Source of the DNA: Scatophagus argus
Lineage: Eukaryota; Chordata; Actinopteri; Scatophagidae
DNA: 64,000 nt
Assembly: GCF_020382885.2 (NCBI RefSeq)
Contig: NC_058496.1
Coordinates: 8,362,501 to 8,426,500 of the forward strand
Direction: 5' to 3'
Position numbers and translations under genes: made by a program. The notes below the pieces were generated by a model, which was not told the origin of the DNA, made no database searches, and saw only the letters and a list, made by a program, of their open reading frames with translations. Below, one piece after another: positions 1 to 9,756 of this stretch (position 1 is the first letter of the stretch; the number at the start of each line of letters is the position of its first letter).

Positions 1-491
1 TATTGATTCAAAGCGCAGTTATTGTATGTCTATAATGAACATATGAAATCTCGAAAGTGTGGATTTGAACGAATCTGTTGTTTGCCACACGTTTGCTGTT
101 CAAATGGAAAGAGACAGTCGGCACACAGCTTTTATTGTGAAATTATAGCCCATGTATACCGGAAGTGATTTATGATGCAACTGTGTGTAGCGTTTGAGCA
201 AATTTTTCAATGAAATTATCTCAGTAGTTTTATTTCCCACCATGAAATATTCGAATGGCGAAAGTATTAACACCAAAAGAACACTTCAACAAATATATCG
301 GTATTTTTAAATATAGTAACAGTTAAACAATTGATGTAAATCGATTACTCATGCCGAAAGTTAGCTACGCCATGGACAGGATTAGCTAGCTGCCATGAGG
401 TTAACACAGCGGTAATGGGAACTCTTTCAACATTAGCAAGAACCAAGTCACATTGTATGATTCTCATCTAGTTGCACTTAAGCCTGTCACA
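1..491 (+). promoter_or_regulatory. dguok: dguok upstream and 5' UTR region
   Basis: AT-rich non-coding stretch before the first dguok exon. It holds an ETS/GABP (NRF-2)-type core, CCGGAAGTG, at 159-167; such sites are typical of nuclear genes for mitochondrial proteins. No TATA box was recognised. Two very short upstream reading frames (ATG at 372, stop ending 389; ATG at 395, stop ending 415) would lie in the 5' UTR if transcription starts before 370. The transcription start is not determinable here. Confidence 0.4.
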
Positions 492-2818
492 ATGTCTGTC
501 CTGTGTCGCTGCGTTTTGTTCGACCGTGTCTCCAATTTAAAGACACGGGCGTGTTTTACACAGGTCATGAGGTTTGGGTACAGTACAAGTCCACAGTGGA
601 AGACCTCTAACGGCGTCCTGCGAGTTGGAAACGCAGCCATAACACGGAACTCAGCTCATCTCTCTGCTGTGTCTAATAAGTCAGGGAAACGCAGTTTTAC
701 ATGTTCAAGCTTTCTTTCAAGTCCAGCTATGGATGGAGCAACCCGAGTAAAGAGAGTTTCTATAGAGGGCAACATTGGTAAGTGTATTTACGGTAAGATA
801 GGAAGATGGTCTGTCTCCCCCCGTCTCTGTGTTTTGAAAAGGTCATTGGTTAATGTCCAGATGTAATACACCTCTTTTCATGTAAACTACATAAACATTC
901 CAATATACAGCATGTTTGTGTCAAGCTGTGAGTGGTGTTTATATTTGATCTCTTATGTCCTTTCTAAACATCAGCTGTTGGAAAGTCAACTTTTGCAAGA
1001 CTCCTTCAGTCAGCTTGTCCAGACTGGGAAGTGGTGGCAGAACCAGTCAGCAAGTGGCAGAACATTGAGAGTGGGACCACGAAGGTTGTTGACATTTACT
1101 GACAACTAGATCTTTTGCTAACAAACTTCAAGGGAGGCCGAGCTGACCATCTCCAATTGTATCTCTGACAGGGGACAAGCGTGTCCCCCCAGACGACAGT
1201 CAGCAACCTGCTGCAGATGATGTACCAGGACCCTCAGCGGTGGTCGTACACGTTTCAGACGTACTCCTGCATGAGCCGGCTGAGAACGCAGCTGCAGCCT
1301 CCTCCTGCTCACCTGCTCAGCTCAGAGGGAACACCTGTCCTGGTGTATGAGCGCTCAGTCTACAGCGACAGGTGAGTGACTCAGGCCAGGATAGGGACTT
1401 GAGAATGAAATCATGTCATGGGAACTGGAGTTCTGACATGATTCTCCAGTTCCTAGACCTTTAATCATCACAAGTGGGCAAGAGGTTGTGGATGTCTTCT
1501 GTATCAAATCCGGAGTGAAACCACAGACTTAGTCCTTCACCCATAAATTCTCACATTATCATTATAGTATTGTTGTTTTTAATCATCAAACTGTGGAGAC
1601 AAGAATTAGCATGAAATGGATCTGTGCACTTTTTAATGTAGCAAATGCCTTCTCCTTTATTTAAGCTTGAATCTCTGTCTGTCAGATACATCTTTGCCCT
1701 GAACATGTTTGAGCTGGGTTGTATCAACACTACAGAGTGGGCAGTTTACCAGGACTGGCACTCTCTTCTGGTGGAACAGTTTGGACACCAGGTGGAGCTG
1801 GAGGGCATCATCTACCTCAAAGCCCCACCAACGGTATGAACAGCTGAGACTGTACGTTACATTCAAGGAACACAGTTAATCGTCACATAATTTTAACAGT
1901 GTTAGTGAATATTTCTGTTCTTGTTACTCTAACACAATGACATTTACTGTATTGTATCATAAAGAAGACATAAAAATATTGTACTTTTCGTTTTCTCTCA
2001 GAAATGTATGGAGCGTCTACAGCGTCGGGGGAGAGCAGAGGAGAAGGGAGTGAAGCTGGACTATCTGGATAAACTGCACGTTCAGCATGAAAAGTGGCTT
2101 GTTGAGAAGAGCACTGAGTGAGTGCTAATGAGATGATGTCTGTGATGGTCATTCTCTTCAGACTTTTATGTTCTGAATATTTCCAGCTGACTGCTGCACA
2201 GAAAATGTACACAACCTTTGAAGTGTATATTCGCTATGACGTCTAGCTGGACACATTAATAATCAAGTGGTTGCTGTTGATAACGCGGTTTACGATAGTC
2301 AAAAAGTGAAATGACTAACACCAGCAGTGGTGCAGGATGTTACAGGATGCCCTACTCAGATTCCTGTTTGAGAAACACCATTTTAAATGCCGGCCTTCGC
2401 AGCTGTTTGTTTCTCGGCTGTGAACAGATGACGGTCAGCAGTGTGTGGTCTGGAGACTGTCAGTGTGACGCAGACTGTGATACAGCTCGGTTCTCTCTTT
2501 CCAGAATACACTTTGAGAAGCTGAAACAGGTACCTGTGTTACAACTCGATGCCAGTGTGGAGTTTCAGAGTGACCCAGAGGTGCTGGAGCAATTCATTAC
2601 AAAGGTATGTTTATTTATCGCACTTTGATGTAATGACTGCAATGCCAGGAACAGCCACAGGAGGGCTCTGTCTTAATGCTGGACACCTCATTTCTCAGCC
2701 TCAGAATGACTGACACACTTCTGTTTTCTCATTTGATGTGTTTCATGGTTCTGATCCCTTGTGATCTTAAAGTACCTTGTTATACACACAGGTGAAGAAT
2801 TTCTTCAATTCTTTATGA
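492..2818 (+). CDS. dguok: Deoxyguanosine kinase, mitochondrial (7 exons)
   Basis: This enzyme phosphorylates purine deoxynucleosides (deoxyguanosine, deoxyadenosine) in the mitochondrial matrix, the first step of dNTP salvage for mtDNA. Coding exons, with phases that all agree: 492-777, 975-1084, 1172-1371, 1686-1833, 2002-2117, 2505-2604, 2792-2818, giving 328 aa. The P-loop GNIAVGKST is split across exons 1 and 2. Exon 3 encodes the RWSYTFQT block and exon 3/4 the [11 protein letters not shown] catalytic and sugar-binding motif. Exon 4 continues with [10 protein letters not shown], and the C-terminus is VKNFFNSL. These blocks fit DGUOK better than TK2 or DCK. The N-terminus is basic and Ser/Arg-rich, as expected of a mitochondrial presequence, but at about 90 residues it is longer than the human one. 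In-frame ATGs at 453, 567 and 729 are alternative starts. The intron 2 donor (AAG|GTTGTT) is weak. Confidence 0.9.
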
Positions 2819-3340
2819 AGAAGATCACCAGTGCAAACAGATGAGACCAGCAGGACTTCAGTCTGTGAAGTGTGTAAACTGACACGTAACTACACATAAA
2901 CCTCTCAATAAGTGAAGAAATATAAATGAAAATTAAATGTTTTCTCTTTTTGATAAACTGCATTCTCTACCAGACCATATTACTGTACTGAAACACACAC
3001 TTTTACTGTATTTTGTTATATTTGCTACATTTTTTTAAAATGTTTTGTTATATGTTTGTGTATTTATTTATTTGGGATTCACCAGGGAGTTAAATTTATA
3101 TTTTGCATTGTTTATTCCAACTGAAATCTTCTCTCACGTATCCAGCTGATGTGTTGATTATAAACTAAATCTGTGCTGTCACACAGGTGACCATTTGGAA
3201 CCACAGTTTAATGATGATCACACAGTTTTTATGCACAATACTGTTTGACACATTCCTGAATGACAGAATGGAGCAAGCAGATAACACAAATATTGTATTT
3301 GATGCTTGCTGACTAAATAAAAAGATTTGTTCTTTTAAAG
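2819..3340 (+). other. dguok: dguok 3' UTR with poly(A) signal
   Basis: Non-coding, AT-rich sequence after the dguok stop. A canonical AATAAA at 3316-3321 is the likely cleavage signal, leaving a 3' UTR of about 0.5 kb. From there to the spaw TATA box is only about 320 bp, with nothing else recognised. Confidence 0.5.
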
Positions 3341-3645
3341 ATTTGTTATGTGTTATCGATTTATTATCGAAGACTTTTCTTTAATTTTGTCTTTTAGTAT
3401 TTCTGCCACTTATTAAACAGAAAGTTGCTAATTGCTGTACAACATTTAAAGTATTATTTGTTAATGGATTTTTACATTTCTAAAGGATTAGGCTCAGAAT
3501 GAATTTAAAAGACCAGGCAGTTTGACAGGACAATGACCTTGGGTAAATGTTTTCTTTTGTTCTGCCCCTCTGATGTGTTCTGATGATAAGAGGGGCTGTT
3601 CAGATGCCTGCAGTGGTCAGGGGTCATCAAAGGGCAGCTGTCCAC

Positions 3646-3652
3646 TATAAAG
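3646..3652 (+). promoter_or_regulatory. spaw: TATA box of the nodal-related gene
   Basis: TATAAAG lies 111 bp before the nodal ATG in a GC-richer stretch. A start site about 25-30 bp downstream would give a 5' UTR of roughly 85 nt. Position and sequence fit a focused core promoter, as expected for a tightly regulated developmental gene. Confidence 0.6.
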
Positions 3653-3762
3653 GGGCCTGGCTGGAGCTCCGTCTGCACATAGCATCATTCCAGCCTGAGA
3701 CCAACTGGTGGAAGGAAGGAGATCTTTGCTTCTCTGTAGATTTTGTTAAGTTTTAGTCAAAA

Positions 3763-5512
3763 ATGGATGCTAGAGTCCTGGCGGTTTTTTGCACGTTCCT
3801 CCTCTGCGCTTCTGGAGTTGTTTTCTCCACTCGGGAGCACAGATCTCACACTGGCCTCGAAGCCAATTTAGCGTTCAGAAATCTCTCAATGAATCATCGC
3901 AGCAGATACCCTCTGTACATGATGCAGCTGTACCGCTCCTTCAGGACAGCTGATTCCTCATCATCAGTAGCTGTCAACACCATCAGCACACAAGGCGACA
4001 AGCCATCAACGCACAGTTCTGACTCCGTCCTCAATCTGATGGCCAGAGGTGAGTAGGCAGTCTATTTGTTATGTTTTTAACATCACTGGATATAAAGCAT
4101 GTTATATAGTATGTATGTTAGTTTCACCTCAGCGTGCTCTGTCCTCCAGCAGCTCTTTGGTTGGTGCATTATCTGTGTTATCAGACCCTTCCCTTTTTAC
4201 AACCCAGCAAGTGTCAAAATGCTTATTCGGCTTTAAAGGCTTTCTCTGTTTTATGTGAGAGGGTGTGTATATTAGCCCTCAGACGTCCTTGCACAGGGGG
4301 TTCAATACACATCCTGTCCTGTTCACCCTCCCACTCCAGTGTTTTGACATTTGTCCAGGGACACGGGGATCTGGCTTGCACCCGAATCATCCAGACTGCT
4401 GGCTGCTTTGTGTGAATTTGAGCTCTCATGTAAATGTTTTACCTCATTTTTAGGTTGCCATCAAGTGGGTGAAAGATGGACAGTTACGTTTGACATGTCG
4501 TCCGTCTCTACCAGTGAGCTCGTCCAACTGGTAGAACTTCGGATCAGATTGCCAGCTTTCTCCGACTCGGAGCGTGCCATTGTGGATTTATATCACTCCA
4601 GAAAGCAGAGCTGTGACCCGGACAGCACGTCATGCCAGGATGAGCACCTTTTCCTGGGGAGCTTTAGCACTCTGCCCAGCAGCTCCAAGTCTTCCTGGAA
4701 GGTTTTTAATGTGACTGCTCTGTTAAAATACTGGCTGTACCAGGGAGATGGAGTGTCGAGCCAAGAGGCCTCAGGAGAGCCTGACATGGACCGTGGGAGT
4801 GGCGCATGGGATGAAGGGGAGACAGCCGACAAGTCTCTCTTCAAGAATTTGGGACTGAAACAAAGAAAAATACACCATCCAACTGCGAACCGGGTCATGA
4901 TGGTCATCTTTTCCAAACATAACCTGCCCCAAGAAGGCCATACAGCATACAGTCTCATTCATACTGTGGAGAACTCCAAGTATGTAACCATGGACAGAGT
5001 CAGCAGCGACAGTCAAAGTCGACGCCACAAAAGAAACAAGATGGAGAGGATGAGAGTGGCCGACGAAGCTTCACCTACTGCTGCACCAGCAGCAGAGTCG
5101 GCACAGAGGCCACTGTGTCGGAGGGTGGACATGTGGGTGGACTTTGACCACATCGGCTGGGACGAGTGGATTGTGCACCCGAAGCGCTACAATGCATATC
5201 GCTGTGAGGGAGAGTGTCCCACGCCACTGGATGAGTCCTTCCATCCCACCAACCACGCATACATGCAGGTAAGACGACAACATGACTTTTGTTCCCGTTT
5301 AACTCGATCTGTATATTTTCATACGGTTTGTTCATATGAATTTTTCGGACATTTTTCAGAGCCTCTTGCGACATCACCTTCCAGAAAGAGTGTCTTGCCC
5401 ATCCTGTGTGCCAACGCGCCTCAGCCCGCTCTCCATGCTGTACTTTGAGAGCGATGACTTGGCCCTGCGACATCACGAGGACATGATTGTTGAGGAGTGT
5501 GGCTGTCACTGA
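3763..5512 (+). CDS. spaw: Nodal-related TGF-beta ligand, probably southpaw (3 exons)
   Basis: A secreted Nodal ligand acts through Acvr1b/Acvr2 receptors with a Cripto-type co-receptor and Smad2/3-FoxH1. Exons 3763-4048, 4454-5268 and 5360-5512 give 417 aa and the three-exon layout standard for nodal genes. Residues 1-22 or so form a signal peptide; the prodomain follows; a furin-type site RHKR ends at residue 289. The mature part is 128 aa with seven cysteines (317, 346, 350, 380, 383, 414, 416). It carries the Nodal-diagnostic [31 protein letters not shown] and the terminus EECGCH. The usual adjacent Cys pair is here C-P-S-C. The choice of southpaw over squint or cyclops rests on linkage to eif4ebp1 rather than eif4ebp2 and on the CVPTRLSP wording; family membership is near certain, the paralogue name is inferred. 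Confidence 0.93.
4049..4453 (+). promoter_or_regulatory. spaw: spaw intron 1, candidate FoxH1/Smad auto-enhancer
   Basis: The intron is 405 bp long. It contains AATACACA at 4304-4311 (reverse complement TGTGTATT, a FoxH1-type site), a near match TGTGTATA around 4263, and CAGAC Smad-like boxes near 4280 and 4393. Mammalian and frog nodal genes carry a FoxH1-dependent asymmetric enhancer in intron 1, so the position is suggestive. The motifs are short and could occur by chance. Confidence 0.35.
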
Positions 5513-5850
5513 CGGTCAGTCCATCACTGGTTTCACTGCAGTCACGAGGTCAACTACTGACTGAGCATAATCTTCAACTTTGATTCAACTGTTTTTTCGT
5601 GTCTTCATGTAAAACACGATGTTCACATATTAAATTGATAGCTTCTAGTCACGGCCTCTTGAAACACATGACAGGATATGACTTAAGTTTTAATGAGTGT
5701 ATTTCATCCATACTGGGTGGTAGACAACAGTATGCATCTTTAACAAGGAGAAAGCTCCATTTTGCAAATGTTTTATCTATTTGAATGTATTATAATGTAT
5801 ATTTTGTACATAATAAGTGAAAAAATATATATTAAAACATTTTATTTTGA
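5513..5850 (+). other. spaw: spaw 3' UTR
   Basis: AT-rich sequence after the nodal stop. ATTAAA at 5831-5836 is the best poly(A) signal, giving a 3' UTR of about 0.33 kb. Confidence 0.45.
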
Positions 5851-7208
5851 CATGATTGTGATGTTTTATGTTTTTATTATTGGATATTTATGAACTAATA
5901 TACATCTATATTTATACATGATATGAAGCTTTTGAAATTGCACAACCTTGACATTGACCACAAAAAAAAAGTAAAAAGAGGAATTCAAACCACATAAATT
6001 CAGATTGATCGTTTTCAAAGTAAAATATTTCAGTGTTATAAATTATGAGAAAATTATGGTATTTAACGTTAAAGATTCAAATTGTTTGCCTCCTTGCACA
6101 ACTTTATGGTTTGCTGATGTTTAAAAAAATGTTCAGGACTACAGGCTACTCTATCAGCAGTGTCCATTACACAGCATGAAATACACGTACACTTGTTACG
6201 CACAACCTCCGCAAACAAACAATCAAACAACCTAACAAAAAGCACTTCCCAGAAGCTCAACCTGCTCATAGATACTCACCTACGTCTTAATCCCACTTGT
6301 CTTCTGGGACTTGTGATCAGCTAACATCTTAGTGTATTTGCCGTGCTCACCTCCAATCCACATCTTGGGGCCTATTACAGAGCACACATCGTCAGAGGTC
6401 ATTAGCGTCCGCTCTGGCCAGGCCTCTTTTGTTGATTGTGATCAAACAGACAGGCAGAGTAGAACAACACAAAAAAAAGTATACTGAAGAACAAGGCAAT
6501 AGGGGGTGGGAAAAGCAGTAGCTTTTGTTTACTTTGGGGAGGGGCTGAGGGGTGTCAGGAAGCAGAGGTGACAAGGGGACATTTAGACCCCAAACAAACA
6601 GACAGCAATGCGAGTCGACGTCTGGATGCTGAAGCTACTGTGGAGGAAGGACGGGGTGGACTGGAACTGATCAGCTGAAACTGTTCAATCAACACTTCCA
6701 CCTGAAGACAAGACCAGACTAACTTCTCTGGTAGCTCTCAGTGTTGCTCACCTCAGTGTTGATGATGCCTGAAAGCTTTTCACCAGGTCACACTACCTCA
6801 AATGGTATGATGTGATGTTTTTATTCCAGTGCTCACATAAACAACAGTTAAGCATCCAATCTATTGCTTAAGCGCATGAGTTATACACTGATCAGCTGTG
6901 GTGTGCACAGTGAAGATGATGAGGAACCTTTGACATCTACTCCATCCTCAACCAACCTTTCTGTTTGGTGGCCAGGAAATTCCTCTCTTACTTCACTAGG
7001 AATGATTACAAAATAAAAGCACATTTAATGGACTGTTTTTTTCCTCTGTAGTTATGTTCAAATTACTTTTCCTTTCTGCTAAACAAGGTCCTTTTGATCA
7101 GTGAACACTCGTTTTTGACACCATCCACCTCATCATGGTTTACAGAACTCAGTGGTTATCACTTTCATCAGATTTTCTTTTATTCTTTTGTTTTTTTTTT
7201 GCTATTTT
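5851..7208. other. Intergenic spacer, nothing recognised
   Basis: Between the end of spaw and the start of a repeat-rich block. Reading frames are short and have no family resemblance. No RNA gene, CpG-rich promoter or clear inverted repeat was seen. Confidence 0.4.
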
Positions 7209-7241
7209 TTCAGTTTAGTTTAGTTTAGTTTAGTTTAGTTT
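7209..7241. repeat. (TTTAG)n-type short tandem repeat
   Basis: About five to six tandem copies of a TTTAG/AGTTT pentamer follow a T-run. It directly precedes the block that contains the repeated segment at 7409 and 7761. Confidence 0.75.
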
Positions 7242-7408
7242 TCAGACGTGGTGGTGTAACCCAGCTGTAATTTCAGCTACTAAGTTACTGTAAGGTATTA
7301 TGATTGTTTGTATTGTTTTGTTTGTATTATTTGGGGTGTAGTGCCCTTTAAGGGTTAGGACGGCACCCTGTGACAGTTTACGACATGTTTTGTGAGTTAC
7401 GATAGCGC

Positions 7409-7831
7409 GGGCTCTCAGACGGCCAAGGCTGCGGAGTGTATGTACCCACTGTGTGCTCAACTCGTCAGATTGTGTCGTGTTTTTCCTATTAGGTGAGCAT
7501 TTTTGTTGAATGTGCCATGCTGTCATTGTTATGGGAATTGTTACATGTATCAGGATGGAGTTTTGATGACCGAGTAGTGTTGTCAATAGGCAAACCGCTA
7601 ATGATGCTAGTCGCGAATTAGCCATTTTGCTAAGTGAGGTTTGTTTATCATTTTAACTGTGCTTAACGGGTACTTGAATTAATCCTGTTATTGAATGATG
7701 TGTTTAATTTGTTTCTGCCATGTGCTGTGTATGTTGAATGCTGTGCTGTGTAAAATTGTCGGGCTCTCAGACGGTGTGTGTACCCACTGTGTGCTCAACT
7801 CATCCGGTTGTGTCGTGTTTTTCCCTATTAG
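7409..7831. repeat. Pair of diverged direct repeats, about 350 bp apart
   Basis: Copy 1 (7409-7492) and copy 2 (7761-7831) both begin GGGCTCTCAGACGG. Both then share TACCCACTGTGTGCTCAACT and TTGTGTCGTGTTTTTCC followed by a TATTAG end. Copy 2 lacks about 13 bases after the first motif and has a few substitutions. The arrangement suggests a degraded transposon or a local duplication. No coding potential was seen inside, and the element class is not recognised. Confidence 0.6.
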
Positions 7832-8643
7832 ACGTGGCGTGGGGTCAGAGAGACTGCTGCGGATGTCTTGTGGCGTTCAAGGAAGACAATTACCGGCTGC
7901 CATCGCTGCCATATCGGTTTGCCTAACTCCTCAAACATACACACACAACTTCCTCACATAGAGCTCTATGAACACATTTAGTATATTTTTTTGCAGGTCA
8001 GCGGTTCTATTGTTTTTTTTTCCCGAAGGACATAATTGAGAATTATTTACGTTTCGGATTTCCTTTCATTTCATAGACTGAGAACAGGACTCAAACTGAC
8101 AGAAAACGGGTACAAGTTTGATATTATCCGTGTAGAATTTAATTTTTGTATATGAATTGATGATAGCGTTGTGGGAAGAATGGGGTATGTTGCATTTCAG
8201 TCCAGCTTGAATTTTAAAAATAAATCTGGATTGATAGTTCACTGCTATCAGGACTCTGCTTATTAAGTCTTGCTTACTGGTTACAGTGGGGCATCCACTA
8301 TTGGGCAGTTTCCATATAATACACTCACACCGAAGTGGAAGTCTTGTAAGCTGCTTCAGAGGGAACATACTAAAACTTGGGCAGCAGAATAGAAATGCTG
8401 CATGATGTCATGATCCCGTCCTCCTCCTGTCTGATCCCGGCTCCCTGCAGTTGTTTATTGACCCGTCGTTGTACAGTCCACTGACCGAGGTTATCAGTCA
8501 CCAGTGAGCGCGTGAGGAATTCCTCTGATATGACTCGTGCCGAATCAGGGGAGCACAGGAAATGCTAAAGACTGTTATGCAACATTTATCACTTCATGAT
8601 GTGTATTAGCTCTTCACTTGACCTTAAATCAGAAAACTGCAAA
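7832..8643. other. Intergenic, possibly transposon-derived
   Basis: No recognisable gene. It lies between the direct-repeat pair and the inverted-repeat element at 8644 and may be part of the same insertion-prone block. Confidence 0.3.
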
Positions 8644-8961
8644 TACCGTATTTTCCAGACTATAAGCCGCTACGTTTTTCGCGCGCCTTGAACTCTGCCG
8701 CTAATCTATAGCTTTTTACGGGCTAACGGCCCGGTGATAGAAGAGGAAGACGCTAGTTTTAAGCGTAACTTTTAACAGTCGTTTTGCGCGTCATGCACAC
8801 ACCCTCACCATGGAAAACACCCGAAGAAATGCATATGATGCAGCTTTTTAGTTAAAAGCAATGTGGACATCTGCAGCTTATAGTCAAGTGCTGCCTACAT
8901 ATGTACAAATATTTTTTATACTTTATACTCAGGTGCGTTCCATAGTCTGGAAAATACGGTA
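8644..8961. mobile_element. MITE-like element with 20-bp perfect terminal inverted repeats
   Basis: The left end is TACCGTATTTTCCAGACTAT (8644-8663). The right end (8942-8961) is its exact reverse complement. The 318-bp interior has no open frame, so the element is non-autonomous. The outermost bases are TA at both ends, compatible with a TA target-site duplication (Tc1/mariner-like), though the palindrome makes this ambiguous. Similar 'actataagccgc' ends are common in fish and amphibian genomes; the superfamily is not assigned here. Confidence 0.8.
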
Positions 8962-9160
8962 ATTCAGTCGTGGTGATCCAATCCTTTCATTTTATCTTTT
9001 ACTCACTTTTATGTTTTTTTTGTCCCTTTCAGATGGCATGAAAAATGTCCCTACGTTCAGGCCAGTGAACGGATGGTCATGACAGACTGGACAGGAGCAA
9101 ACAGTCCATACACAGAATCAAACACACAACAAAAGCAAAGTGTTGTTTGCATTAATTTGC

Positions 9161-9756
9161 TTTAATGTTTTGTCGCCGTACAAACAGTGTGAAAGTCTGA
9201 AAATGTGAGCAACAAAATTATGTTTTACATTCTCTGTATGACACTTCTAGTGGAGATTGACAAATTATACAGTAATTTGAACATTTCAAGACAATATCTG
9301 AAGAGAAGCAACTGTGTGGAAATGAAAGCACATCAATTGACAAACCCTCCTGGAATGGTTATAAACTCCACTAATTTCAGTTATTCTTTTTTTCCAAATC
9401 AATCTTAATTTTCATGAGTTTATCTCAGTTCTTGTGGATGAGGCTTTGTTGGTGTTGTGTGCTTGTCAGTCACTGATTTTTAAACTTGTAGCCACTACAC
9501 GAAGGCACACTTTGTCGTGAAGAAAATCAGGTTTAAGCCTTGAGGCAGACAGCATAAGTTCCATTACAGGTTTGTTCTGGGCAAAACAAGCAAATGGGAT
9601 TTTTCACAGACTTCAAAACACTAAGACACTGGAGATACAAAAGGTGAACCTCCGTCCTGATGGAATGGATGATGGGAGAAGAGAAAGTGCTCCAGAGCGT
9701 CTCGGCACAGAATCTCGTTGGAAGGTCTGACATCTTCACACTCGTTCCAGGACTAA
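9161..9756 (-). other. eif4ebp1: eif4ebp1 3' UTR
   Basis: Non-coding sequence after the eif4ebp1 stop codon. On the minus strand ATTAAA (9161-9166) is a plausible poly(A) signal, giving about 0.6 kb of 3' UTR. Confidence 0.4.
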
